Assembly: GCA_036490175.1 (NCBI GenBank)
Contig: DASXEJ010000356.1
Coordinates: forward strand, 1 to 35,081
Source of the DNA: Pirellulales bacterium
GTDB lineage: Bacteria > Planctomycetota > Planctomycetia > Pirellulales > JACPPG01
Length of the DNA stretch: 35,081 nucleotides
Direction of reading: 5' to 3'
The notes under the pieces are model-generated. The model was not told the DNA's origin. It worked only from the letters and a program-made list of their open reading frames with translations, and searched no databases. Shown piece by piece: positions 8,841 to 16,541 of the stretch. Position numbers and translations under genes: made by a program. Each line of letters begins with the position of its first letter. Within the stretch, counting starts at the first letter, position 1.

Positions 8841-9069
8841 AAGCTCCATCGTAAGTGCGTTGGTTTGCGGGAACCTGCGCGCTGCCCACTCTCCTGGGTA
8901 GGAGCATTTAACTTGTTGGAATCAGCGGTTACTGGGTCAACCGCTCCGACAAGTGCTTCGCGATGGAGCTTATTACTGAGCGCCGGAGCGGCTGCGAGCC
9001 GCTCCGGCTGCTCAGGGAACACCAATCGACACCGGTCGCGGCAAAAACAGGCCCGGCCGGTGTCGGTTG
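8841..9069 (+). ncRNA. Candidate structured RNA element between murF and mraY
   Basis: This lies in a 385-base gap (8776-9160) inside an otherwise tightly packed operon. Stems read directly from the sequence: an 11-bp perfect closing stem (8841-8851 with 8961-8971) encloses three hairpins. These are 8854-8865/8872-8883 (one mismatch, two wobbles, 6-nt loop), 8891-8895/8900-8904 (GGGT loop), and a bipartite hairpin 8911-8919/8946-8954 plus 8924-8930/8939-8945 with a 4-nt bulge. Then come an 18-bp hairpin (8976-8993 with 8997-9015, one bulged base, GCG loop) and a 13-bp stem (9023-9035 with 9057-9069, one wobble). None is followed by a U-tract, so they are not terminators. I recognise no known riboswitch or RNA class. 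It could be a leader controlling mraY, an RNA processing site, or a folded repeat/MITE-like insertion. The strand is inferred from the operon. Confidence 0.55.
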
Positions 9070-9160
9070 CGTTGAGAGGAGACCTGATTCTCGCGCCTTC
9101 GGGCCAGGTCGACGCGATTCGTTCCTGTCGACCCCCATGCTCGCCAGCGCCAGGTCCTCT

Positions 9161-10294
9161 ATGTTCGAGTGGTTCTTCAATTATCTCGCTTGCGGCCCGT
9201 TGTTCGGCGCGACACCGTTCGCAACATCGCCGCTCGACTTGGGTTTTCGCAGCATCGCCGCGGGCGCGCTCGCCATGATCCTTGTTCTGCTGGGCGGTCC
9301 AGCGGGCATTCGTTGGCTCAAGGCGCGTTTTTGCGATCCGCTGAAAAGCGGCTCAGCAGAGCTCGACCGGTTGCACCGCGCAAAAAACGCGACGCCCACG
9401 CTGGGCGGAATCTTGATCGTGGCCGTGGTAACAGTCATCGCCCTGTCGCTGACCGATTTTGTGAATCGCCTGGTGCTGTTGGCACTGGCGAGCACGGTCG
9501 GCCTGGCGCTGGTCGGCGTGATCGATGATCTCGTGAAACTGCGCACGCGCGCCGCCGGCCTCGGCTGGAAGGCAAAGCTGTTGGGCCAGTGCCTCGTGGC
9601 GGCTATTCCCGCCAGTTGCTTCTTCGGCGGCTGGTGTACGCCGTCCCCGATGATTCTGTCGCCGGTCGCTAGCAACGTTCTCATTGCGATGCCGTTGGTG
9701 ACAATCCCCTGGACGATGTTGGTAATCGTCGCCACTTCGAACGCCGTCAATCTAACCGACGGGCTCGATGGACTGGCCGCTGGTTGCCTTGCCCTGGTCG
9801 CCGCGGCGATGGGCGTGGTGGCCTATGTTGGCGCAGAAGGTCCTGCACGGGAACTCGTTGTCGTCACCGCGGCACTTGTGGGCGGCTTGCTGGGTTTCTT
9901 GCGATTCAATCGGCACCCGGCCCAGGTCTTTATGGGCAACGTGGGATCGGTGTCGCTCGGCGGATTGTTGGGCTTTCTCGCTGTGGCCACAGGCACCGAG
10001 CTATTGCTGCCGCTCGTAGGCGCCATACTTGTCGCGGAAACCGCCAGCGTGATTCTGCAGGTCGGAATGTTTCGACTCAAACGGCGGCGGATTTTTCTTT
10101 GTGCCCCGCTGCACCACCATTTCGAGTTTTTGGGCTGGCCCGAGCCGATGATCGTGCGCCGTTTCTGGGTCGTAACCGCCGTGTCCGCCACGATCGGCGT
10201 GGGCGCAGCGCTGGGCGGCCTGGCAACAAGCAGGCCAAGCCCGGCTGCGCCATCGACACTCGTTGCTGCCGGCGATGCGGCACTGCCGAGATGA
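9161..10294 (+). CDS. mraY: Phospho-MurNAc-pentapeptide transferase (MraY), with Asn at a catalytic Asp position
   Basis: MraY moves phospho-MurNAc-pentapeptide onto undecaprenyl phosphate to make lipid I at the inner membrane. The 377-residue protein shows about ten hydrophobic helices. Family motifs seen: RAKNATPTLGG (73-83), the Mg-binding pair D122-D123 (VGVIDDLVK), SNAVNLTDGLDGLA (193-206), and PLHHHFEFLGWPEP (317-329). In the third catalytic motif, VFMGDxGS in other MraY proteins, the sequence is VFMGNVGS, so N260 replaces the aspartate; the codon is AAC. I chose ATG 9161 (MFEWFFNYL), with AGG 6 nt upstream; ATG 9137 would add 8 residues. The stop overlaps the murG start as ATGA. Confidence 0.95.
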   Translation: MFEWFFNYLACGPLFGATPFATSPLDLGFRSIAAGALAMILVLLGGPAGIRWLKARFCDPLKSGSAELDRLHRAKNATPTLGGILIVAVVTVIALSLTDFVNRLVLLALASTVGLALVGVIDDLVKLRTRAAGLGWKAKLLGQCLVAAIPASCFFGGWCTPSPMILSPVASNVLIAMPLVTIPWTMLVIVATSNAVNLTDGLDGLAAGCLALVAAAMGVVAYVGAEGPARELVVVTAALVGGLLGFLRFNRHPAQVFMGNVGSVSLGGLLGFLAVATGTELLLPLVGAILVAETASVILQVGMFRLKRRRIFLCAPLHHHFEFLGWPEPMIVRRFWVVTAVSATIGVGAALGGLATSRPSPAAPSTLVAAGDAALPR

Positions 10295-11553
10295 TTATGC
10301 CGTCTAGCCAAGAATACGTGCCACATATCGTCTTCGCCGGAGGGGTGACTGGAGGTCACCTTTTTCCAGGGTTGGCGATTGCCGAGCAGCTGGCTGCGAC
10401 AAGACCAGGAGTACGCATCACTTTCCTCGGAGCTGGCACGGCCTTCGACCGCACCTACGTCGCAAGGGCCGGTCACCGTTACGTCCACATCGACTGCCCA
10501 CGGTCGCCTCGCCAGGTACTGGAAACCGCCAAGTTTGGCTATCGGATGCTGCGCGGGTTTCGCGCGGCAACAGACTTCTTACGTAGCCAGCGTGCGTCGC
10601 TGGTAGTTGGGCTGGGCGGTTTCGCCAGTCTGCCCACCGGACTGGCGGCGGCGCGCCTCAAGCTGCCCCTGGTACTACTTGAACAGAATATGATCGTCGG
10701 TCGGGCCAATCGACGACTCGCTGCGTGGGCCCACGCGTTGTGCCTGAGCTTCGAGGACACACGCTGGTCGCCAGCTCACGCCGGAATTCCCGCTCGATAT
10801 CCCACGGTCGTAACGGGTACGCCAGTTCGCAGGCGTTTCTTGCAAGTCGCCAACGACCACAGAAAAGTTGCCAAGCGGCAGCAACTTTCTGGCGACAACA
10901 TGCCGTCGGAGCGCACTTTTGATTCGGAAAAGCCGATCCTGCTCGTGTTGGGTGGCAGCGGCGGCGCACGGCTGTTGAATCAAACTATGCCAGCGGTCGT
11001 CACCGCCCTGCGCGACAAGTTGCAGCACTGGCAGATTGTGCATCAAACAGGCCCTGGCCAAGTGGCGATGACGCGGGCCGCCTATGCGTCGGCGAGAATT
11101 GCCGCCACGGTCGAACCGTTTTTCGACGACGTGCCCACGTTGCTGGCCCGAGCGCGATTCGTGGTCTGCCGACCGGGAGGGTCGACTTTGGCTGAGCTCT
11201 CGGCGCTCGGTGTTCCTGCCATCCTGATCCCCTTTGCCGCAGCTACCGACGATCACCAACGACACAATGCCCTGGCCTTCGCGGCCGCGGGAGGGGCCGT
11301 CGTGGTTGATTCCGACAACCGGGAACCAGCCGCACTGACTGAGCAGCTGGCCCGCGCAATCCGCGAACTGATCGCGAATCCTGGGCGGTGTCTGGCGATG
11401 GCCGAGGCCCTCGAATGCCTATCGCACCCCCACGCGGCCCGGCATATAAGCGAAATCGTCAGGCAATTCTCCGGAAAACTTGCCCGCATTAACGACCAAC
11501 AATCACCAGCCCCCCCTGCCCCTCCACCTTACATTGACTCTCGGGCGGCCTGA
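10291..11553 (+). CDS. murG: UDP-GlcNAc:lipid I N-acetylglucosaminyltransferase
   Basis: MurG is a GT-B glycosyltransferase at the inner face of the membrane that converts lipid I to lipid II. The N-terminal glycine-rich loop is AGGVTGGHLFPGLAIAEQL (16-34), with Val in place of the usual Gly in GGGTGGH. Other motifs are VVGLGGFASLP (105-115), LEQN (130-133), LVLGGSGGARLLNQ (218-231), and the UDP-GlcNAc region CRPGGSTLAELSALGVPAI (293-311) with E302. At 420 residues it is longer than typical MurG (about 355-380). The excess is a charged linker near 187-213 and a Pro-rich C-terminal tail. The ATG overlaps the mraY stop (ATGA), so the two are probably translationally coupled. murD and ftsW, usual between these genes, are missing. 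Confidence 0.95.
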   Translation: MIMPSSQEYVPHIVFAGGVTGGHLFPGLAIAEQLAATRPGVRITFLGAGTAFDRTYVARAGHRYVHIDCPRSPRQVLETAKFGYRMLRGFRAATDFLRSQRASLVVGLGGFASLPTGLAAARLKLPLVLLEQNMIVGRANRRLAAWAHALCLSFEDTRWSPAHAGIPARYPTVVTGTPVRRRFLQVANDHRKVAKRQQLSGDNMPSERTFDSEKPILLVLGGSGGARLLNQTMPAVVTALRDKLQHWQIVHQTGPGQVAMTRAAYASARIAATVEPFFDDVPTLLARARFVVCRPGGSTLAELSALGVPAILIPFAAATDDHQRHNALAFAAAGGAVVVDSDNREPAALTEQLARAIRELIANPGRCLAMAEALECLSHPHAARHISEIVRQFSGKLARINDQQSPAPPAPPPYIDSRAA

Positions 11554-11629
11554 GTCGTACCATCCCCGGTCATCGCTTGCAGTCGTTAGGGCACCACGCG
11601 CCCCAATGCGCTCACCTCCGCACGAATGA

Positions 11630-13102
11630 TTGAACCCGCCCTCGCATCCGCCAACAGCCGATAGAACCTTGATCGTTCCGCTAACCACCGCTTTGCCTTG
11701 CTTGGCGCATCATCCGGCGCTCGCGCCGCGCGCCCATATGGTCGGCGTCGCCGGAGCAGGTATGCAGGCGCTGGCCCAAGTACTGCTCGAACGCGGCTGG
11801 CGCATTTCCGGCACCGACGCAAATCCACCGCCTGCCTATTGGATGCGCGATTGGGATGTGCCCTTATTTGTAGGCCACGACGACCGACAGATCGCCGGTG
11901 ACGAGCAACTGGTCATCTTCAGCGACGCCATACCGGCAGACAATGTCGAGCGACGTGCGGCGAGCCATCGCGGGCTGAGACAACAAAGCTATGCCCAGGT
12001 CGTTGGCGCCTTGATGACCGAGTGCCGGGGCATGGCCGTCGCCGGCACGCATGGCAAGAGCACAACCGCGGCGATGATCGCCCAAGTAATGAGCGGCGCG
12101 GGATTTGATCCTACCGTCATCTACGGCGCCGCACCGCTCGAAGGATCCAATGGCGGCCGGGCCGGCGATGGCGAGTGGATGGTGGCCGAGGCCTGCGAGT
12201 ATCGCGCCAACTTTTGTCATCTGCGCCCGGAAATCGCGCTGGTACTGGGAATCGAACCTGACCATTTCGACTACTACGCCACACCGCTCGACCTGGAAGC
12301 TGCCTTTGCCCGGTTTCTAGGGCAAGTGGATCGCGACGGCGTGATCATTGCCAACGCCGATTGTCCCGTCACGAGGCGAGTGCTAACCGATACATCGGTA
12401 CGGCTGGTCGCATTCGGATTTTCGCCCGACGCGGATTGGCGACCTGGCCGAATCGAACACGCGCTGGGACGGCACCGCTTCGACATTCAATTCCAGGGTC
12501 AGAATTTTGGGCGGGTTACGTTGCGCGTGGCCGGCCGTCATCAAGTTGCGAACGCCCTGGCCGCGGCGGCCGCCTGTCATGCGGCCGGTGTTGGGCACGA
12601 CGAAATCGTAGACGGTCTAAACCAGTTCGCCGGGCTACGTCGCCGGTTGGAGCACGTGGCCACCGTCGCCGGTATCGAGGTACTCGACGACTACGCCCAT
12701 CATCCGACCGAAATCCACGCCGCATTGGACGCTACAAAGTTGATGTATCCCGGCCGCCGGATCTGGTGCATCTTTCAGCCGCATCAGGTCTCGCGCACCG
12801 CGGCGCTGCTAGACGAATTCGCAGCCAGCCTGCACAATGCCGATCGGGTGGCCGTGACCGACGTATTTGTTGCCCGCGAAAATCCCGCGGTCGCCCCACG
12901 GGTCATGGCCGAGAATCTGGCTGAGCGCGTGCGGGTCCTGGGGGGCACGGCCTTGCCGGATTGCAATGCAGAGACGATCTTGAACAAAATAGCCGCCGCC
13001 GTGCGAGCGGGTGACGTTGTGATCACCCTGGGTGCCGGCGACATTCGGAAACGATGCGATGAGCTTGTTAACAGGATTCGAACCTATCGTGCGTCAGAGT
13101 GA
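11630..13102 (+). CDS. murC: UDP-N-acetylmuramate--L-alanine ligase
   Basis: MurC adds L-alanine to UDP-MurNAc. The 490-residue protein contains a Rossmann-like N-domain (HMVGVAGAGMQALAQVLL, 36-53), the ATP loop AVAGTHGKSTTAAMI (136-150), the acidic motif VAEACEYRANFCHLRP (185-200), GRHQVANALAAAA, and the C-domain motif LDDYAHHPTEI. The first usable codon is TTG 11630. The 35 residues before the Rossmann domain are poorly conserved and there is no good Shine-Dalgarno, so the exact start is uncertain. It follows murG by 76 bases, and its 3' end overlaps the start of murB by 44 bases. Confidence 0.95.
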   Translation: MNPPSHPPTADRTLIVPLTTALPCLAHHPALAPRAHMVGVAGAGMQALAQVLLERGWRISGTDANPPPAYWMRDWDVPLFVGHDDRQIAGDEQLVIFSDAIPADNVERRAASHRGLRQQSYAQVVGALMTECRGMAVAGTHGKSTTAAMIAQVMSGAGFDPTVIYGAAPLEGSNGGRAGDGEWMVAEACEYRANFCHLRPEIALVLGIEPDHFDYYATPLDLEAAFARFLGQVDRDGVIIANADCPVTRRVLTDTSVRLVAFGFSPDADWRPGRIEHALGRHRFDIQFQGQNFGRVTLRVAGRHQVANALAAAAACHAAGVGHDEIVDGLNQFAGLRRRLEHVATVAGIEVLDDYAHHPTEIHAALDATKLMYPGRRIWCIFQPHQVSRTAALLDEFAASLHNADRVAVTDVFVARENPAVAPRVMAENLAERVRVLGGTALPDCNAETILNKIAAAVRAGDVVITLGAGDIRKRCDELVNRIRTYRASE

Positions 13103-13937
13103 GCCGCTCGCGCAACATACCTGGTTTCGCCTCGGCGGAGCCGCTGAGTACTTTGCCGAGCCGCGCACGACCGACGAGTTGCAGGCGCTGGTGCGCCGTT
13201 GTGCCGAGGAGGGGATTCAAATCCGCCTGCTCGGTGGCGGCTCGAACGTGCTGGTGCGCGACGAAGGTGTGCCTGGCATGGTAGTGAGCTTGTCCGAACA
13301 AGCCTTCGGAGCCATCGCCGCCAAAGGTCGCAAGATCACGGCCGGCGCCGGGGCAAAGCTGGGACATTTGATCTCGGTTGCGGTGCGCGAGGGATTGGCC
13401 GGCCTCGAGCCGCTCGTCGGTATTCCGGGCAGCGTTGGTGGCGCCCTGCACGGCAATGCGGGGAGCCGCGGCGGCGACATTGGCCAATGGACGTGTCGCG
13501 CCAGCGTGATGACCCGCAGCGGCGAGATTCTGGAACGCGACCGCGACGACCTGACATTCGCTTATCGCGAAAGCAGCCTCGACGAGCTCGCCATCCTGCA
13601 GGCCGAGTTCGAACTCGAGAAAGAAGACCCTGAAGAACTCACCAAACGGATGCAGAAGTACTGGATCGTGAAAAAGGCCAACCAGCCGCTAGGGCACCAG
13701 AGCGCAGGCTGCATTTTCAAGAATCCACGCGGTATGAGCGCCGGCATGCTGATCGACCAGGCCGCACTAAAAGGAAGCCGCATAGGCGGCGCGGAAGTAA
13801 GCGACGCCCATGCCAATTTTATTGTGGCCGATTCCTCGGCATCCAGTCACGACGTACTGCGACTGATCGATCTGGTGCGCAGCCGCGTCGCCGAACGACT
13901 AGGGGTCGAGTTGGAAACCGAGATCGAAATCTGGTGA
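13059..13937 (+). CDS. murB: UDP-N-acetylenolpyruvoylglucosamine reductase, Cys in place of catalytic Ser
   Basis: MurB is an FAD/NADPH enzyme that reduces the enolpyruvyl group to give UDP-MurNAc. The protein is 292 residues: FAD-binding LLGGGSNVLVRDEG (57-70), GLEPLVGIPGSVGGALHGNAG (within 115-135), the YRES loop with R170, and SAGCIFKNP (215-223). At the proton-donor position of that last motif most family members have Ser (GSxF); here it is Cys218. AALKGSRIGGAEVSDAHANF is typical of the short type II MurB. I chose ATG 13059 (MSLLTGF); GTG 13032 in the same frame would add nine residues. The start overlaps murC. Confidence 0.94.
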   Translation: MSLLTGFEPIVRQSEPLAQHTWFRLGGAAEYFAEPRTTDELQALVRRCAEEGIQIRLLGGGSNVLVRDEGVPGMVVSLSEQAFGAIAAKGRKITAGAGAKLGHLISVAVREGLAGLEPLVGIPGSVGGALHGNAGSRGGDIGQWTCRASVMTRSGEILERDRDDLTFAYRESSLDELAILQAEFELEKEDPEELTKRMQKYWIVKKANQPLGHQSAGCIFKNPRGMSAGMLIDQAALKGSRIGGAEVSDAHANFIVADSSASSHDVLRLIDLVRSRVAERLGVELETEIEIW

Positions 13938-13939
13938 TC

Positions 13940-14000
13940 TGGCACTGGCCCCACAAAGGTGCCACGTACCGATAAACAGGAACAACTGGCGGAGCCAGTT
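13940..14000 (+). other. Two hairpins between murB and ddl
   Basis: TGGCAC (13940-13945) pairs with GTGCCA (13959-13964). AACTGGC (13984-13990) pairs with GCCAGTT (13994-14000) around a GGA triloop. No U-tract follows directly; a T-run occurs at 14028-14033. They may be a processing or translation-control site before ddl, and the function is unknown. Confidence 0.35.
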
Positions 14001-14062
14001 ACGCACACGCCCACCAAGAGTTGACATTTTTTCAGTGGTCTGCCGTCAAGGAGGATGGCGCG

Positions 14063-15013
14063 ATGGTTCATGTTTCTACACAAGCGGGCTTGCGCGTGGT
14101 CGTGCTCGCCGGCGGTGATTCCCCCGAACGTCCGGTTAGTCTGGCAAGCGGTGAGCAAGTCGCCGCGGCGCTAGCCCAGGCTGGCCATCGGGCAGACATT
14201 TGCGATCCCGCGGCCGAGAGTCTCGAAGCGTTTCCCTGGACGGAATACGACGCCTGCTTTCTGGCGTTGCACGGCGGCGCCGGTGAGGACGGGCATGTAC
14301 AACAACGCCTGGCGACGCTCGGCGTGCCGTTCACCGGCAGCGATGCGCGGGCCTCGCGACTGGCGATGTGCAAAAGCGCCAGCAAAGAGCGGCTTTTTCA
14401 AGTCGGTGTGCCGACGCAACCTTACGTTCTGTTGCACCAAGCCGACTCCGCGGCCGATATCGCCAGCAAGACTGCTTCGTTGCGGTTCCCGGTAATCGTC
14501 AAGCCCGATAGCCAAGGATCGAGCCTCGGTTTGGGAATTGCCCGCACCGGCGACGAGTTGCAATCAGCCGTCCGGGCGGCATTGGCAATCGATCCCTTCG
14601 TCATCGTCGAACCGTTCATCGTGGGACGCGAGTTCACGGTGGCTATTTTGGGTCGCCAGACTTTGCCGCTGCTCGAGATTGTCGCGCCGGCAGGCCTGTT
14701 CGATTACGAAGCGAAATACGAAAGCGCCATTACCGAATATCGGTTTGACACGGGTTTATTGCCGGAAACGGTCGCAGACATCGAGCACGCGGCGGTCGCG
14801 GCCGCCGAGGCACTGAATACGTCGGGCCTGGTGCGCGTCGACCTTATTCTCGATCGCATGGCCCGTCCTTGGATTCTCGAAGTAAACACGATTCCCGGCA
14901 TGACGCCCCACAGCCTGGCGCCCAAGGCCGCGGCACGGGGAGGCATGAATCTGGCGGCGCTTTGCGAATGGATGTTGGAAGACTGCCTGGCCACAAGCGA
15001 GGTCCTGCAATGA
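14063..15013 (+). CDS. ddl: D-alanine--D-alanine ligase
   Basis: Ddl is an ATP-grasp enzyme that makes D-Ala-D-Ala for MurF. The 316-residue protein has the N-terminal VVLAGGDSPERPVSLASGE motif, the family LHGGAGEDGHVQQ (69-81), the ATP-grasp loop IVKPDSQGSSLGLGIA (145-160), the omega-loop region FDYEAKYE (213-220), and the metal-binding end LEVNTIPGMTPHS (272-284). The E-V-N-T-x-P-G-M-T string is diagnostic of the family. I chose ATG 14063 because AAGGAGG lies 8 nt upstream; an in-frame TTG at 14021 lacks a ribosome-binding site. The stop overlaps the ftsQ start as ATGA. Confidence 0.96.
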   Translation: MVHVSTQAGLRVVVLAGGDSPERPVSLASGEQVAAALAQAGHRADICDPAAESLEAFPWTEYDACFLALHGGAGEDGHVQQRLATLGVPFTGSDARASRLAMCKSASKERLFQVGVPTQPYVLLHQADSAADIASKTASLRFPVIVKPDSQGSSLGLGIARTGDELQSAVRAALAIDPFVIVEPFIVGREFTVAILGRQTLPLLEIVAPAGLFDYEAKYESAITEYRFDTGLLPETVADIEHAAVAAAEALNTSGLVRVDLILDRMARPWILEVNTIPGMTPHSLAPKAAARGGMNLAALCEWMLEDCLATSEVLQ

Positions 15014-15942
15014 GTCAGACCAAGAACGTCGAGGCCAAGAAACCGCCACCCGCACCTTCGTCCCCATTGCGCCAGCTGCTCCGAGCGCATGCCCGCCGGC
15101 TGGTTCTGGTGGCGCTATTGTGCGCCGCCACGGGGGGTGGAATCTATGCACTCTGGCGTTCGGTCGCGCACGACGTGCTGCACCATGACCAGTATCGGCT
15201 CACGCTCGATCAACTGACGATTACGGCCCCCCCTGCTTGGTTGCACACGACCGACGTTCGCGAGCAGGTCTTTCGCGAGGGTGGGCTTGCGAACAACGTC
15301 TGGCTGCACGACCCGCATCTGGCCGAACAGGTCAGCAAAACCTTTGAATTGCACCCCTGGGTCGCCAAAGTCAAAAGGGTGAGCGTGCGCGGCGCGAAAG
15401 TCGACGTCAATCTTGAGTACCGCCGGCCCGTCTGCATGGTCGAGGTCGCGCCCGGCCTGGTGCAGCCGGTCGACGTCGAAGGCGTCATCTTACCCCGCGA
15501 TGATTTCACGCCAGCCGAAGCCCGACGCTACCCACGGCTGGCTGGCGTCACGCGTATGCCGGTCGGTCTGGTCGGCGAGCCATGGGGCGATTTGCACGTC
15601 GTCGGTGGTGCGGAGATTGCCGCCGCGCTGGCCGATTTTTGGGAACAGCTTCGATTGGACCATATCGGCGTGATCACCACCGGAACGCCGGAGATCCTCT
15701 TTGAACTGGCCGTCCGTAGCGGCACCAGCCATGCCGCCGACAAAATCACGTGGGGACACGCTCCTAGCACCAGCGAGCCGAACGAACCTGCCGTTGAGCA
15801 AAAGATTGCTCGGCTGAAGGTTTTTCTTGACGACGCCACGACCGACGCCGTTTCGGCAGGACGCCGTGATCTTGACCTCCGCCGTGAAGCCGCACCACAC
15901 ACGGCCATGAATCCGGACGATACCGGCACTGCCGTGCAGTAA
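15010..15942 (+). CDS. ftsQ: Cell division protein FtsQ/DivIB-like
   Basis: A single-pass membrane protein of 310 residues. It has a Pro/Lys-rich cytoplasmic tail (1-30), one transmembrane helix (RLVLVALLCAATGGGIYALW, 30-49), then a large extracytoplasmic part. Residues about 66-140 read as a POTRA-type domain: LTLDQLTITAPPAW, then ELHPWVAKVKRVSVRG followed by VDVNLEYRRPVCMVE. That HPWV..V.V strand pattern is typical of FtsQ/DivIB, as is the following VDVEGVILP. The last gene position after ddl is also the classical place of ftsQ. The acidic/charged C-terminal 60 residues show no recognisable domain. FtsZ, FtsA, FtsI and FtsW are not encoded nearby, so the FtsQ complex must differ from the model one. 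Confidence 0.85.
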   Translation: MSQTKNVEAKKPPPAPSSPLRQLLRAHARRLVLVALLCAATGGGIYALWRSVAHDVLHHDQYRLTLDQLTITAPPAWLHTTDVREQVFREGGLANNVWLHDPHLAEQVSKTFELHPWVAKVKRVSVRGAKVDVNLEYRRPVCMVEVAPGLVQPVDVEGVILPRDDFTPAEARRYPRLAGVTRMPVGLVGEPWGDLHVVGGAEIAAALADFWEQLRLDHIGVITTGTPEILFELAVRSGTSHAADKITWGHAPSTSEPNEPAVEQKIARLKVFLDDATTDAVSAGRRDLDLRREAAPHTAMNPDDTGTAVQ

Positions 15943-15976
15943 TACCACGATCTACGGTGCGCACGAAGCGGATACG

Positions 15977-16249
15977 CTAGCCGCCCGACGTCGCATCGCA
16001 GAGTTCGATGACATGCCGCTCGACGACGAGATCGGATGTAACGAGCTCTGATGTGCTGTCGCCGTCTTTGGCATGCGCTCGCGGTTGCCCTTTGCCGTCG
16101 CCGTGCAACAGCTCCTCGCGAACGATCGCCATTTCAGCCGGCGCCTCGATACCGATGCGGACGCTTCCTTGGGCCAATCGGACCACGGTGATCGTGACCT
16201 TCTCTCCCACGACGATCCGCTCGCCCACCTTCCTGGATAAGACAAGCAT
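15977..16249 (-). CDS. csrA: Carbon storage regulator CsrA
   Basis: CsrA is a small dimeric RNA-binding protein that blocks or stabilises mRNAs at GGA motifs. The N-terminal 50 residues are canonical: MLVLSRKVGERIVVGEKVTI, then VRIGIEAPAEMAIVREEL with the RNA-binding VRE. At 90 residues it is longer than the common 60-75, with a charged tail rich in Asp/Glu/His. I chose ATG 16249 because MLVLSRK is the family start and AAGGGA lies 8 nt upstream. That ribosome-binding site itself contains GGA, so autoregulation is plausible. It converges with ftsQ, 34 bases away. Confidence 0.95.
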   Translation of the reverse strand: MLVLSRKVGERIVVGEKVTITVVRLAQGSVRIGIEAPAEMAIVREELLHGDGKGQPRAHAKDGDSTSELVTSDLVVERHVIELCDATSGG

Positions 16250-16301
16250 GAGTTGAGTCCCTTCGCAGTTGCTAGCCAAGTCGTCTTTGGAATGTAGTCA
16301 C

Positions 16302-16321
16302 TGCCCAAAAATCCGTGGGCA
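16302..16321 (-). promoter_or_regulatory. Hairpin with GGA in its loop upstream of csrA
   Basis: On the minus strand TGCCCA-CGGATTTT-TGGGCA forms a 6-bp stem whose 8-nt loop carries GGA. It lies about 50 bases upstream of the csrA start. A second GGA lies in the csrA Shine-Dalgarno (16258-16263). CsrA dimers are known to bridge a loop GGA and one at the ribosome-binding site. Whether this leader is transcribed is not shown. Confidence 0.4.
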
Positions 16322-16541
16322 AGACACAACGCGGCGATTCCTGGTTCGGCTCCCTCAAATACACCAAGCTGGCAGCGAAAGCATACCGATGCCAGCAACC
16401 CGGAGCAAGCGAAGTTTCTCGGCTTAAAAAGATCGCAGAATCCGTGCAATCTTGCGCGAAAATAAGAAGACTAGGGCGTCTGGCGAACGCCGAGTCGTTG
16501 GATACCTCTCACGGCAAAACATAAGCATTCTGTCGAGGCAT

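Noticed and set aside
14022-14027. TTGACA before ddl as a possible internal promoter.
   Set aside because: No -10-like hexamer at 16-18 bases spacing; the genes around it are closely packed and same-strand.
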